Positions 1-11,828 of a stretch of 64,000 nucleotides of DNA are shown in pieces. The DNA comes from Bathynomus jamesi (Eukaryota > Arthropoda > Malacostraca > Isopoda > Cirolanidae). A program made the position numbers and the translations under genes. The stretch lies in NCBI GenBank assembly GCA_023014485.1, contig JAJOZX010000482.1:1088501-1152500 (forward strand). Reading direction: 5' to 3'. A model generated the notes under the pieces. That model was not told the origin of the DNA and searched no databases. It saw only the letters and a list, made by a program, of their open reading frames with translations. Position 1 is the stretch's first letter, and each line of letters starts with the position of its first letter.

Positions 1-224
1 AGGGGTAATGTCTATAGATTCTAAATTAGTAAAGTAAGAGAGAGTTAGGTAGGCTGTTTGTGGGACGCAAGAATCTAGGGTAGGGCCCAAAAGGAATATC
101 TAATTCAAAGCACCGTTAAGTGCCTTTGTTTGTTGTTTAGGAACCTAATACCCTAACGGGGTGTCTAACCCCAAGTTATCACACTTGCAAACCCAGTTCA
201 AACCTTCAGCTAGCTAATAGGAGG
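1..224. other. unassigned left-edge sequence
   Basis: I see no coding frame or known repeat here. The recognisable BEL/Pao pol frame only becomes readable at about 205-225. The segment may be a decayed part of the same retrotransposon or an insertion into it. Confidence 0.4.
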
Positions 225-1335
225 TTGGAGACTTCATTGCACAGGCTAAGAAAAAATGAGTTGTTAATTGAATACAATGAGGCCATCCTAAGCTATGTAA
301 AGGAGGGCTATGCTGAAAGGGTGCAAGGTGAGCTGGTGAGCCAGGAGGCACATTATCTGCCACACCATGCAGTGGTACGGCGAGACAAAGGTGGTGTGTC
401 CTTGAATGACTTTTTGGATGCTGGGCCAAATTTAAATGCAGATTTATTTTCCTTGTTACTCAGATTCAGGGTTGGTAGAGTAGCATTGATTGCAGATGTG
501 AAGCAAGCCTTTTTGCGGATAAAGTTAAAACCAGAGGACAGAGATGCATTAAGGTGTCTGTGGGTGGATACGAAAGACTTGTTGGAAAATGAACCTAAGG
601 TTCAAGCATATAGAATGAAGTCAGTGTTGTTTGGCCTCAGCTCTAGTCCATTTCTGTTAGCAGCTACTATGCAGTACCATTTTAAGAAATATTCTGAAGT
701 CTATCCTAACACTATTAAACACATAAGAAAAAAAATTTATGTTGATGATTTCCTGTTTTCCGTGGATGATACAGAAATGGCTAAACAGATATTCAGGGAG
801 GCTAGAGCTATAATGAGGGAGGCTGGCATGGAGCTTAGAAAATGGCAGACCAATCATTCTCAATTACAACAGTTTATGAGTCAGTCCTGTGTAGTACCTG
901 ATGCAGCAGAAAGTATTGAGGATTCTGGTATTAAGGAGTTGTGGGCAATAGACACAAAGGTGCTAGGCATTGTTTGGCAGCAAGGAGAGGATTTGTTTAC
1001 CTTCAATGGGAAATCTTTAGAGAGGTGGCTGAGAATGAGACAAGGTAGACAAAACGTACAGCTCTTAGTTTGGCTTCAAAGGTCTTTGATCCTTTTGGAT
1101 TCCTGGCTCCATTTGTGATAAAGTAAAAAATTTGGTTTCAGAGCCTCTGGGAAATTGGACTTGGTTGGGACCAAGAGTTACCTGATCATATGATGGTAAG
1201 GTGGAAATATTGGTACAAAGAATTGGCACATCTTGGAGACATTGAAATCCCAAAATGACTTTGGAGAGTTGAACAATAGTCCAGACAATTTGGAGCTGCA
1301 CATCTTTTGGATGCAAGTGGGGAAGCCTATGCAAC
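225..1335 (+). pseudogene. BEL/Pao retrotransposon pol, reverse transcriptase part
   Basis: This is a partial reverse transcriptase of the BEL/Pao LTR-retrotransposon class. Seen in the sequence: a fingers/palm stretch with LIADVKQAFLRIKL, and the catalytic box YVDDFLFSVDD at roughly residues 170-180. This is followed by a region typical of Pao (EAGMELRKWQTN) and then KVFDPFGFLAPF. The usual segment between RRDK and GGVSLNDFL, which carries the FDAS motif in this family, appears to be missing. After about 1118 the frame is lost by indels until 1336. No gag or protease is visible upstream, so the copy is 5' incomplete or extends beyond the window. Confidence 0.85.
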
Positions 1336-2795
1336 TTGTATTTATATAAAGGCACATTCAAAGTGGAAGTAAGTTGCAGGTTGGTTGCTGCAAAGAGCAG
1401 AGTAGCATCTTTGAAAAGGCTTTCTATTCCAAGATTGGAATTGATGGGTGCAGTTATTGCTAGTCGGCTTGCAGTTACAGTGCAAAAGTCTTTGGCCCTC
1501 TATGAAATTCCAAGCTATTATTGGAGAGACTCCACTATAGTTTGGCACTGTTTAAGAAGCCAGGCAAGGAAATGGAAACCAATTGTTGCCAATAGGGTGG
1601 AGGAAATTCAAGCACACACAGATCCCAAGCAATGGAAGCATTGTCCAGGCACCCAAAACCCAGCTGATTTACCAACACGAGAAATTTCAGTGAAAAATCT
1701 TGCACAGTCAAGTTTGTGGTGGAATGGGCCAGAGTGGCTAAAACTTGGAAGTGAAAACTGGCTTTCTAATCAGCCAATTGTAGGAGAATGCCAGGCTCAA
1801 GAAGAATGGGTGAGTGAGATGAGAAAATGCACTGTGAACAGTTGTCAAGTTATGCAGCAGGACCCCATATTGAGGCTTGAAGACATTAGCAGTCTGAAAA
1901 GGTTGTTAAGAGTGACAACATGGATATATAGATTTACAAACAACATTAAGGGAGAAACAAGAAGGGAAGGAATTCTGAACAGCAAGGAGATTCAGCAAGC
2001 CAGGCAATACTGGGTGGTATATGTGCAGAGGGAAAAATTTGGTGAAGAGAGGGAATTGCTCACCAGCCGTCCATTACAGGTTCTACCAACACATTCTGCT
2101 CTCAAGGGTTTGGATGTGTTTTTGGATCAGGATTTATTGAGAGTAGGAGGTAGACTACAGTTTTCTGGGCTTCCAGAGGAGAAAAGACATCCAATTTTGC
2201 TACCTTCTGGGGGGCACTTTGTGGAACTTTTGATCCTGGATACTCATCATAAGTTGTTACATGCTGGAGTTAGAGAAGTGATAATAGAGATCAGACAACA
2301 GTTTTGGATTCCCAAAATTAGACAAGTAGTAAAAAAGGTCTTGCATAAATGTGTGGTTTGCAAGCGTTGGAGTGCAAAGCCTTATTATGAAAAGGTGGCT
2401 CCACTTCCAAGAGAACGGTGTGTCTATACTGCTCCATTTGATGTGGTGGGAGTAGACTTCGCAGGTCCAGTCTATGTGTATGAGCAAGGGGAGTCTAACA
2501 AAGGTTATATATGTCTTTTCACATGTGCTACCACCAGAGGAATCCATTTGGAGTTGGTAAGCAACTTAAGTAGTGATGTATTTCTTTTGGTCTTTAAAAG
2601 GTTTGTGAACAGAAGGGGTTTCCCAAATAAAATCATATCGGATAATGCAAAAACCTTCAAAAGGGCTGCAAAGGAACTCCAAAAAGTTTAGTCCTTGCTA
2701 AAATAGGAGGGATTCCAATCCTACTTTTCACACCATGGGGTACAGTGGGAGTTTATTGTTGAGAGAACACCATGGTGGGTATGGAAAAACTATAC
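1336..2795 (+). pseudogene. BEL/Pao pol, RNase H and integrase core
   Basis: This continues the BEL/Pao pol. An RNase H-like part (LSIPRLELMGAVIASRLA, then RDSTIVWHCLRS, then NPADLPTREIS) is followed by the integrase. Its HHCC zinc-binding segment (HHKLLHAG...KCVVCKRW) and two core aspartates are visible (VGVDFAGP and IISDNAKTF). The open frame ends at 2691. After a short frame disruption the family motif with the third acidic residue region (EFIVERTPWW) is readable to about 2795, where unrelated DNA begins. The copy cannot produce an intact integrase. Confidence 0.85.
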
Positions 2796-3548
2796 GCGCT
2801 CACAACATGGTATCATATGTGGTACCTTTATTTCATAATTAAATATAAATTATTAATTAATTGAATTAATTATCTATACAAAATTGCCTCGGGATTGGCG
2901 ATATAGCCTATTGGGAATGAAATAATTGCCATACGTACAAATAACCTGTATGTATGCATCGAGCCTCACATAGCAACAAGAAAACCCAATTTATTGTTTA
3001 GTCTACCACAGAGAAGTAGACCAAACAAAACTTTGCCAGATCAGCAAATAATGAAAATACAACGCGAATATAGGAACGGCTCTCGGAGCTGTTTAATGTA
3101 CAGCGAACGCTTTAAACAGGGAAGATGTGCTTTTGTCTTCCCTAAAGTTCTGAGTGAATTCCTTATAATAAACTTAATAACTACAGATAGGATAGGCCTA
3201 TACCTACAAGTGTTTATATTGTGACTGCCTATATTAATTACATCAAGTTAACTCATCGCGTAGCTCCATCGTGGCGGCCCTACACTGAAAAAGATCGTGA
3301 CACCCTACATCGAAGCAAACTAAGACCCAGCAAAAAATAAGGTGGGACAATTTCTTTTCGTTCACATATAGGCATCTAAAATCCCGACGCTAAAATTACC
3401 ATAAACAATTAAATATAAAGAGGTCCTTTAAAGACCTACATATTCATAACTCTCTAACGAAAAAACACAGGGCTTTTGTCGGTAACTCTCCAATGAAATC
3501 TGCTGGAAATTTTCAACGGATGAGGGTATCAAGCAATCAACCCATAGC
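2796..3548. other. foreign DNA splitting the BEL/Pao integrase
   Basis: About 750 bases with no recognisable coding content separate the integrase core from its C-terminal part. Roughly 35 residues of integrase are missing across the join, so this is an insertion combined with loss of target sequence. I could not define ends or a target duplication for this piece. The hAT MITE at 3549-3750 lies at its right side. Confidence 0.5.
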
Positions 3549-3750
3549 TAGGCTGACCATATTTCCTTGAGACAAAAACGGGACATTGGGATGGCAAAAA
3601 AGGGACGGGGTTATGTAATATTCTGTATTCATGAAAAAGTAAGTACATAAACCGGGACAAAATTGACATTTTTATTAAAACGACGGGACGGCCAGGAAAT
3701 ATAAAACAAACGGTACTGTCCCGTTCAAAACGGTACGTATGGTCAGCCTA
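3549..3750. mobile_element. hAT-type MITE with perfect 8-bp target duplication
   Basis: A 202-bp element begins TAGGCTGACCATA and ends with its inverted complement. It is flanked by the exact 8-bp duplication cccatagc (3541-3548 and 3751-3758). An 8-bp duplication is characteristic of hAT transposition. The interior contains several GGGACA/TGTCCC-like blocks and no coding capacity. Its ends resemble the ends of the transposase-encoding hAT at 13556-22963, which also has TGACCA and GGGAC blocks. Confidence 0.9.
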
Positions 3751-3775
3751 CCCATAGCCCTATATAGTTTTTTCA

Positions 3776-4415
3776 TAGTGGGAAGGATTTTGCACTGTTT
3801 TGTGTGAAGTAGAAGCAATGGTGAACAGTAGGCCTATCACCTTTGTTTATAACAGTATACAGGATGCAGAGCCATTGACACCAAATCATTTTCTTTGTGG
3901 TAAACGATTAACATCAAGCCCCAGTTTGCCAGAAGACTTACAGCCTTTCCAGAGCACTCAAGAAGAGTTAACCAGAAGGTTCAAGCAAGTACCTTGAAGA
4001 GCTACAAGATCAGTTATGGAAGAGGTGGCAGATAGAATACTTGCCAGAACTGAATTATTACCCATCAGGCAATGTAAAGGGCTCCAAAGCAAATTGTATC
4101 AAGGTGGGAGAAGTGGTAATGATTGGGAATGAAAGACCAAGGCAATGCTGGAAGCTTGGCATAATTGAAGAGTTGTTTGTTGGCAAAGACAATTTAGTTA
4201 GGTCCGCACTGGTAAAGACTTCAGGAGGAAAATTAAAGAGACCTATACAAAAACTCTATGTTTTAGAAATCAGCAAAAACACGGATAGTCAAGATGAAAC
4301 TATTTTGAAACTGTCGTTAGCCAGAATCTGTACTGAACGGACGCATTTCCTGAGCTCTCTGATATTGCTTTTACTTTTGCATATTGCTAATAATTTTACT
4401 TTTGGAAAGTTTTGA
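3776..4415 (+). pseudogene. BEL/Pao pol, integrase C-terminal part
   Basis: The BEL/Pao frame resumes with LCEVEAMVNSRPIT and LTPNHFLCGKRL, the signature after the integrase core. It continues after a frameshift near 3990 with KRWQIEYLPEL and the DUF5641-like tail (VGEVVMIGNERPRQCWKLGIIEELF). The frame runs to a stop at 4413-4415 and ends in a Leu-rich stretch that may be read-through into non-coding sequence. No 3' LTR is recognised before the LINE that starts near 4500. Confidence 0.8.
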
Positions 4416-4559
4416 ATTTTATATACTGGCGTTTATATTCACATTGTTATAGTTAAGTAATTGAATATTAGTGGTTTTTAGCGATTTAGAAGTTTTCATA
4501 GCGTGCCGGCTTAATTTAACTTAAACTTGTGACGGTTATAAACTATTTTTAACTGCGCG

Positions 4560-5590
4560 ATGCCGTCGCAGAAAGCGTCGTGTGTTAGGTGTAGGGTAAA
4601 CCGGTGGTATTCGGATTTTAAAGATTATAATGGCGGTCCTATGGCGATTACCGAGAGATCAGTTTGTTTCTTTTGCGAGTTAAGGGAGGAAATAGTTGAC
4701 ATAAAACGCAGTGTACGTGAGGTAGCGGAAAGATTTGCAACGCTTGATGAGGGCAGGGGTAGGGCTACGGTTGACGAAAGCCGAACCAATACTTTGAAGA
4801 CGTTAGTAATTTGAAGGATGAGGTGCGTAACCTAGTTTCTAGTTTAGGTAGCTTATCGGGGAGGTTGGATAGAGTTGAGGAAGGGGTTACGGTTGGTCCG
4901 AGATTAGTAGATGGGGAGGGATTTAGAGAAGTTAAGGGTGGAGCTAGGCCGCGTACGTTAGGTGATAGGAATCCCCCCCCTATCGAGGTTTCGAATCCTT
5001 TCGCCCATTTGGAAAGGGACGTGAATGAGGGGGAAACTATTTTAATTGGGGACTCTTTAGTGCGCCATATGGACAAAGAGTTCGTTGAACGGCATTCAAC
5101 CAAGAGGAGGAGCGTCTGTCTCCCAGGGGCCAGGGTTGACAGAGTTAGAGACTAAGTGGATAGGATTGACGTTGCCTCTCGTCACTCGATGTTGGTGACG
5201 ATGGTAGGAGGCAACGACTCGTATAGGCCCAATACGAGAGTGCCTCATCTTTTGGAGAGATATAGGAGGTTAATTAGGTCCCTGAAGGCGAGGTCAGATA
5301 GGTCTTTAGTTCTAGGTATTACCCCTAGGCACGGTTTGGGTCTTAGGATTACGTCTAAAACGATATTTTTTAATAATAAATTAGAAGAGATTTGTGCTGA
5401 GGAAAATGTACCCTTCGTAAAGCTGTGGTTCGAATTCAGTGATCCCAGCCTTTTTATAAAAGATGGGGTGCATTTTAATGAAATAGGTAATGCTAGGATA
5501 GGTAGGTTAATTGACGAAAACGTACGAAAGCTGTATAGGTCGAAGCCTTCTTTAAACGTTGTGGGTCCGGGGAACGCGGGCCCGACGTGA
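4560..5590 (+). pseudogene. LINE ORF1: zinc-ribbon, coiled coil and SGNH esterase-like domain
   Basis: The predicted protein starts MPSQKASCVRC. Two CxxC pairs (CVRC and CFFC, residues 8-40) form a possible zinc ribbon, followed by a heptad-rich segment that could be a coiled coil. After a frameshift near 4805 comes an esterase-like domain with ILIGDSLVRHM (GDS block), VGGND, and DGVHFNEIG (Asp-His block). CR1-clade ORF1 proteins are known to carry such SGNH esterase domains. One in-frame stop lies at 5153-5155. ORF1 ends at 5588-5590 and overlaps the ORF2 start by four bases. Confidence 0.8.
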
Positions 5591-6376
5591 AAAATAGTTT
5601 AAAACGCCGGCCCGTGATAAAAAATAACTTAAACGTCTTTTATTGTAACGCGCGTAGTACTAGAAATAAATTAAACGAATTTAAGGCGGTAATTTTTTCC
5701 GGTAAGTACGATATAGTTGCTATCACTGAAACGTGGTTAAATACCGTGACTCGGGACTTGTTGAGGGAATTTGATATACCGGGTTTTAAACTCTTTACTA
5801 ATGATAGGTTACATAGGATTGGTGGCGGCGTTTTGCTGTACATTCGTAATTCTCTTAGGGCTATCGAGGTTAAGATAGATTTTCAGGCAGCAATTAATGC
5901 GATATGCGTTGAAGTTAGGGCGCGTAGTATTAGTTTTAATTCTGTTGTTGTTTATAGACCTCCCGTTCAACCCCTCGATACCGATATTAGATTTTACTCA
6001 CTTCTTGGTAACTTTATTGACAATCGGAATAGTATAATTGTCGGAGACTTTAACTGCCCTAATGTTAATTACGAGACTTTTACTGGTAATGCGGAGGGTT
6101 TGAGATTGACTGAGTTCATGGAAGATAATTTTTTACGACGGATGGTTACCGAACCAACGCGCGGTGACAATATTTTAGATTTGGTGATGACGAACGGCGA
6201 AAATATAGTTGATAGTTTAGAAGTAGGCTAGAGTTTAGGATGCAGTGATCATCAAATTCTTAGGTTTAAGTTATTGATAGAAAACACTAAGGATAGTAAC
6301 GTAATAGAAGTCCCTGATTTTCGTAGGGCTAATTTTGATAGTTTTGCGGATAGGATGAGAGTAGTGGATTGGGACC

Positions 6377-7415
6377 TTTTCCAGTTTGTGTACCGTTTTT
6401 CATATAATATCACGACTTAACCTAACCAATTATCAAGGGCGTACAGTTGATCTATTATTAATTATAACATTGTTTGTTTCTGGAATAGTATTTACCAGTG
6501 GCGACTCGTGGTATAAATGTATGGGGGTGCGATTTCATAAAATTTATAATTTTTAGAATTGTAGTACATAAACAATCACATGGTGCTTCCGTACGGTACT
6601 TATATGTCAAAAGAAGCCATAAATTTGTATTAAAAAAATATTTTAATAAAATATAAAAATAATTGTTGAATAAATTTGACTATAATAAATTTGACTATAA
6701 TAAATTTGACTATAATAATGTACCACTGTACGACAACACGGACTCACAATAGGCTAGTGCGAATCCAACTGCCGCTCACAAGAGTACTATACTTGTATTA
6801 ACATATGCGGCTATGCCAGACGTACAATTCTAGTTAATTACAAATAAGTAATAATTTTAATAAAATACATATAAATGGCTTATATCATTATTACTGAAGT
6901 AACTATTAGTAAAAATAAAGTTATTATAAAAAAAATTCGCGATTGTACTTATATTTTCATTACAACAGTAAAATATAATTTATATTTACTTGAGCGAAAA
7001 ATCTATCGCTCCATTTGGCTGCAATATTATTTTGTATTCAAACAGCGGTACGCTGTTTGAAGCTATGCTATAAGTTTAGAATATTATGTACTATATGAAG
7101 GCTTACTCAAAATGCCTCATGAATCATGATATGCCACATGAATTTTTAAAATATATTTCAAGAATATTTATTTTAATATCTTAAAATTAATATATTTTTT
7201 ATCTGTTAAATTAATATTTATCGTTTCAAGCAAGGGGGAGCGACCGCTCCATCGCTCCTATACACCAGTCGCCACTGGTATTTACTATTTACTAATAGAT
7301 CAACTGTACGCTCTTGATAATTGGTTAGGTTAAGTCGTGATATTTTCGTTAGTTTTAACAAAAATATTCTCAAAAATAAATTATATGAAAAACGGTACAC
7401 AAACTGGAAAAGGTC
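6377..7415. mobile_element. fold-back (long-TIR) element inside LINE ORF2
   Basis: The arms 6378-6460 and 7287-7414 are inverted copies beginning GGACCTTTTCCAGTTTG and running through an AACCTAACCAAT block. The right arm has about 36 extra bases. The host sequence gtggattg(g) is duplicated on both sides (ending 6376/6377 and starting 7416), an 8- or 9-bp target duplication. LINE copy 2 is uninterrupted at the same site (about 38265-38280). Long TIRs with a 9-bp duplication would suggest a Mutator-like origin, and 8 bp would suggest hAT. The coding part is absent. A hAT element is nested in its loop. Confidence 0.8.
6496..7277. mobile_element. non-autonomous hAT nested in the fold-back element
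   Basis: The ends are CAGTGGCGACT and its imperfect inverted complement (AGTCGCCACTG). The exact 8-bp duplication gtatttac flanks it (6488-6495 and 7278-7285). The 782-bp interior is very AT-rich with no transposase. It contains a short TAAATTTGACTATAA tandem repeat near 6670-6720. The duplication and terminal CAGTGGCG are typical of hAT elements. Confidence 0.9.
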
Positions 7416-8497
7416 CGTGGATTGGAATAACTTATTTATGGGTAATGACACAAATTTGCATTGGGAGGCGTTTAAAGAAAGTTTTATGAATATTGAAAGG
7501 GAGTTTATTCCTCGTAGGCCCAAGCGCGCTAGAAATCATGGTAGGCCCATGTGGTGGACTAGGGAAATAGGCGAGTTCATAAACGAGCGTAATAGAGAGT
7601 ATAGACTTAATAAGCGCAATGGCACGGCAACTAACTTTAATAGATATATCGAGCTTAGACGTCAGGTTAAAAGATCAGTTAGGAATGCTAAGCGTAATTT
7701 AGAGATACTTATAGCTGCGGATAGTAAACATAATCCAAAAAAGTTTTTTGAATACGTCAATAATCGTAAGCCGATAAAAAATAACATAGGCCCTCTAGTG
7801 GATGTTAACGACGCTTTGGCTTCTGACGCTCAGGCAATGGCGGGTATTTTGAATAACTTTTTTGCGACAGTTTTTACCGTAGAAGACGTAAATAATGTTC
7901 CCGACGTGGACGATATCGTTCCATTTAGTAGCGAGACTATTTTGGATGAAATAACTGTTTATGAGGGTGAGATTGCGCATTATATCGATAGGCTAAAAGT
8001 TAGCAAGGCTCCAGGCCCTGACGCTTTTTATCCCAGACATTTGAAAGATTTGAAAGACGTTATCGTAGGCCCCTTAACGAAGATTTTTAATCAGTCACTC
8101 GAAACGGGGATTATTCCTGAAGACTTCAAATTAGCTAACGTCACGCCTATTTTTAAAAAAGGCGACCGCACAGTAGCTAGCAATTACAGGTCCATTAGCT
8201 TAACGTCAATTGTCGGTAAACTTTTGGAAGCCGTAGTTAGGGATCGTACCATCGATCACTTAGAAACTAGAGATTTGATTAATAGTAGTCAGCATGGGTT
8301 TCGACGCCATAGATCTTGTTTAACTAATTTGTTAGAATTTTTTAACGAAATAGTTAGTGCGCGAATACGATAGGCATAGAGCAGCTGACGTTATTTATTT
8401 AGATTTCAAAAAGGCGTTCGATACAGTTCCGCATAGAAGATTAATTGCGAAGGTTAAAGCGCACGGTATACGCGGTCAGGTAGCTAACTGGTTAGAG

Positions 8498-8709
8498 CAG
8501 AGCTTTCCAAACTTTTAACGTTGGCGACAAACTATTTAAGCATAACAATTTTCACGACACATTAATTAATTTTTGTTATCAAATATCAAATATCAGATAA
8601 TTTTTCAGTAGGTGGTTTATCTTGTAGCCGCTTTTGTTGATAGAAAAATCAAAATTTTCAAAATACAAAAAAACTAATGTGTCGCGACACACCAGTTTGG
8701 AAAGCTCTG
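8498..8709. mobile_element. hAT MITE in LINE reverse transcriptase
   Basis: A 212-bp element with 16-bp perfect TIRs (CAGAGCTTTCCAAACT) and an exact 8-bp duplication ggttagag (8490-8497 and 8710-8717). LINE copy 2 carries the uninterrupted site near 39335-39345. Confidence 0.93.
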
Positions 8710-9752
8710 GGTTAGAGGAATGGCTTCGTGCTAGAAGACAGAGGGTCGTAGTTAATGGTAGTGAATCGGGGTGGTTGGATGTAGGTAGTGGTGTCCCACA
8801 GGGTTCAGTGTTAGGCCCATTGCTATTCGTAATTTACATTAACGACATAGATGTAGGATTGACTAGTAACGTGTCAAAATTCGCGGACGATACTAAAATA
8901 GGCGGTAAGGTTGTTAACGAGGACGATAGAAATAGGCTCCAAGACGATGTAAATAGGATTATGGATTGGACGGATAAGTGGCAGATGCAATTTAACGTAG
9001 ACAAATGTAAAGTTTTGCATATAGGTTCTCGTAACAATAATTACACGTACACGATGGATGATAGAGAGTTAGCGAGCGTTGACGAGGAAGTAGATTTAGG
9101 CGTACGCGTATCTAAGGATTTAAAGGTTAGGAACCAGTGCCTGGAGTCTTGCGCAAAAGCTAATAGGATGTTAGGCTTCATAGCACGTAATTTCGAATTT
9201 AAATCGAAGGATATTATATTGCCCCTTTACAAGTCCCTAGTCAGGCCTCATTTAGAATATGCCGTTCAGTTTTGGTGCCCGTATTTGCGCAAGGATATTG
9301 ATAGGTTAGAAAGGGTTCAGCGTCGTGCCACGAAACTAATTCCGTCATTGCGCAACAAGCCTTATGAAGATAGGATTAAAGTGTTAAACTTGCATTCACT
9401 CGAAACTAGGAGATTAAGGGGGGAGCTTATTGAAGTTTTCAAAATCGTTAATAACATCGATAACGTAAATTTTGATAAACTGTTCACGTTTGATAATAGC
9501 AATACTCGGAATAACGGATTTAAGTTGCGTGGCAGACGTTTCATTACTAATATCGCTAAAAACTTCTTTACGTTTAAAGTAATTGATAAATGGAATAATC
9601 TTCCCGCGTCAGTCGTTAACTCTATCAACGTTAATATGTTTAAGAACCATTTAGATAGGCATTTTAAAATATTAATGTTGTTTAAAATAAAAAAAAAATT
9701 AGTAACAGGAGCTCTCGGGGTGGTGGTCGAGGATGAGTCTGTTGACGATTAA

Positions 9753-10236
9753 TGCCAGCTTGTGACATGCCAGCGTGTGATGCCAGCAATAAAATTAAAA
9801 AAAAAATAGACTAACACGAACGTAGATGTAACTCGTAGCGTAAACTAACCCACTTTTTGTTTAACTTTTACTTTTTTTCTTATCCTCTCCTTACTTGCAT
9901 GTCTGTAACTCTTTACGTGCATGTCTGTAGTTTGCATGGTATGTCAGTGAGTTAAGACTGTGTTTGCATGGTTTGTAAGCGTTCTTATTTTACTTCTTTT
10001 CATCTTTCACCCCTCTCCTATTCTCTTCGACTATTTTTCTGACTTGTCGGCTAGTGGCCGGCGGATGATGGATTCTTTTTTCTCTTTTTCTGAATGAATG
10101 TTAACCCACGAATGATAGGTGTTGCTACTTACTTAACCCCTTATTCTCTTCTCTTAACCCCCTACTCTTTCTTTTCTCTCGGGCTAACCTTAGAGTGGAT
10201 CTTAGGGTCTTTGCTAGCCTTAGCTTCTGTAGATCT
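9753..10236 (+). other. 3' UTR of LINE copy 1
   Basis: Non-coding sequence shared almost base for base with 40313-40893 of copy 2. It includes TGCCAGC repeats just after the ORF2 stop and the tract TTAACCCCxTATTCTCTTCTC. The match ends at the GTAGATSTGTAGAA terminus. Confidence 0.8.
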
Positions 10237-10917
10237 GTAGAAACATTTGAGTTACAGCCTCATGGAGAAGGCTTGGCTAAATTTGCAGGTAATGACAAAA
10301 ATGCCTCTTCGGTGGGGAGTGTTAGAAAATCTAGAAGAGGAAGAGCCATTGTTGTCCCAAGGCGATATGATAACTAAGCTGATTGATGCAGCAATGCAGC
10401 ATTGCTTGTATATATTAAGTTAAGGTGTGTATATATAGCCATCTCATAATTGTAAGGTCAGTGAAAAATTCACTTAATTTAGAGCTAGCATTTTTAGGCT
10501 CTTGTGGCATCATTGTTTGGGCACTCTTGTGGCATATTTTTTGGGGCCGCTGCGCGTCCTTCCTACTCGTTTGTTGAATGCGGCACTTACAGGGCGTGGT
10601 CTTATAGAGAGCTCTCTTGCAATTAAGTTTGGTTGTTTAGATACAAGATTGTTGCATCGTGCAATGGTGCAGGTTGTGTTGTTGTTGCAAGGTTTAGAAG
10701 GAAGACCATAAATAGTGCCCCTTTTGTTTCTTATCTTAATTTTATGCAACTGAGGCCTAAGGTAGGCCCACATCGAGTCAGCAACCCTGAGGTAGGACCT
10801 AATAGGACCTCCAAATCCGTAAGTTTTTAGTCTAGCTTAACTTGGGCTGTAGGTTAAACTGGCCCTTCAGAGCTTGGCCGTTCACGGCTCAGCCGGGATT
10901 CTGAACCCAATAAAAAA
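10237..10917. other. unassigned sequence between two LINEs
   Basis: No known element was recognised. A short open frame on the plus strand reads through 10249-10420 (MEKAWLNLQVMTKMPLRWG and on) but matches nothing I know. An A-rich run at 10910-10920 may be the 3' tail of a short retroelement lying to its left. Confidence 0.35.
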
Positions 10918-10931
10918 AAAATAATAACACA

Positions 10932-11270
10932 TTGAGAGCCCAGTATGAATCAGTTTTCAGTACCCGAAAAAGTGACAAAACGATACCTGACATAGATGCA
11001 TTCTTTGAAGAGAAATTGCAAGGAGAGTGTATAACAGACTTTGATTTTGCCCCAGAAGATGTAACGAGAGCTATAGGACAAATGAAACCACATTCAGCTG
11101 CAAGTCCGGACAAATGGAACGCATTATTGATTAAAAACTGTAAAAATGAAATAGCTACACCTTTATACTGGCTATGGAGAAGATCCCTAGACACTGGGGA
11201 AATACCGAGCATCTTGAAAAGAGCAAACATTTTCCCCATATATAAAGGAGGGGACAAATCTCGACCAAAG
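10932..11270 (+). pseudogene. LINE reverse transcriptase, N-terminal block
   Basis: The reading frame begins with RAQYESVFS and contains the finger motif HSAASPDKWNALLIKNC and KRANIFPIYKGGDKS, typical of the region before RT motif 1 in CR1/Jockey-type LINEs. The frame runs straight into the 5' LTR of the Gypsy at 11271. The next residues are found on the other side of that element, at 26162. Confidence 0.85.
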
Positions 11271-11617
11271 TGTAATATTATTTTGCAGGTTTATGATGAC
11301 TTTATTAGAATGTTATACTTAAGTAAAATCATGTGTTTATATTCAGTTCGATTAAACTGATGAATCTAATGACGTCTGAATTAAACTGATGAGATGAAGG
11401 TAATGATATTTTCTTTGATGCAATTAATCCTTATCTGTAGTATAAACAATTCATATAAATGCCCTATGTTTACTATATCTGTATTATTATTATAACTTGA
11501 GTCATTGAGTATATATATATTTTGTGTACCATAACTATATTATTGTTATTTATATTAACAGGAATGTTGTTCAATTAAGTTGATTAAAGCCTAAGAAAAG
11601 GAGAGCGTTTCATTTCA
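11271..11617 (+). repeat. 5' LTR of the Gypsy element
   Basis: The 347-bp repeat begins TGTAATATTATTTTGCAGG and ends TTTCATTTCA. It matches the 3' LTR at 25789-26156 apart from scattered substitutions and a 19-20-bp block present only in the 3' copy. Confidence 0.95.
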
Positions 11618-11828
11618 ATTTAATAAACTTAATTTCAAGATCAGAGGATATGGACAAGTTTCTGAAGCCAGAAAGATTTGATGCCGAGCCCTCATCCTTA
11701 AATTCGTCTCGTCTCTGGAGTCACTGGTTCAAAACATTTCAGAACTTTCTGGCTGCGTTACCTTCTGATCTTCAGACTCAAAAGCTAAGTTTGCTTGTAA
11801 ACCATGTATCTCCTTTAGTCTATGAGTA

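Larger units (their letters stand above)
5587..9752 (+). pseudogene. LINE ORF2: endonuclease and reverse transcriptase
   Basis: The N-terminal part is an apurinic-type endonuclease (NVFYCNARSTRNKL, AITETWL, VVYRPP, IIVGDFNCP, then SDHQIL). The reverse transcriptase follows (KAPGPDAFYPRHLK, NYRSISLTS, QHGFRRHRSC, YLDFKKAFDTVPH, SGVPQGSVLGP, KFADDTKI). The C-terminal part has RPHLEYAVQFWCPY and ends near 9752. Lesions seen: a stop at 6229-6231 where copy 2 has a Glu codon, the fold-back insertion at about 6377, a frameshift near 8355, and a hAT MITE at 8498. Each domain is otherwise well preserved, so the copy is not very old. Confidence 0.9.
4500..10236 (+). mobile_element. CR1-like LINE, copy 1
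   Basis: A near full-length non-LTR retrotransposon with two overlapping ORFs and a roughly 480-bp 3' UTR. The second copy at 37476-40893 matches it from the ORF1/ORF2 junction to the 3' end, which defines the 3' terminus near GTAGATCTGTAGAA (a short imperfect repeat rather than a long poly-A, as in CR1-type elements). The 5' limit is a guess. The copy is interrupted by a fold-back element (about 6377-7415) and a hAT MITE (8498-8709), and carries several stops and frameshifts. Confidence 0.85.

Noticed and set aside
4990..5560. Host lipase/esterase gene
   Set aside because: Adjacent zinc ribbon, coiled coil and four-base overlap with a LINE ORF2 show it is ORF1 of a CR1-type LINE.
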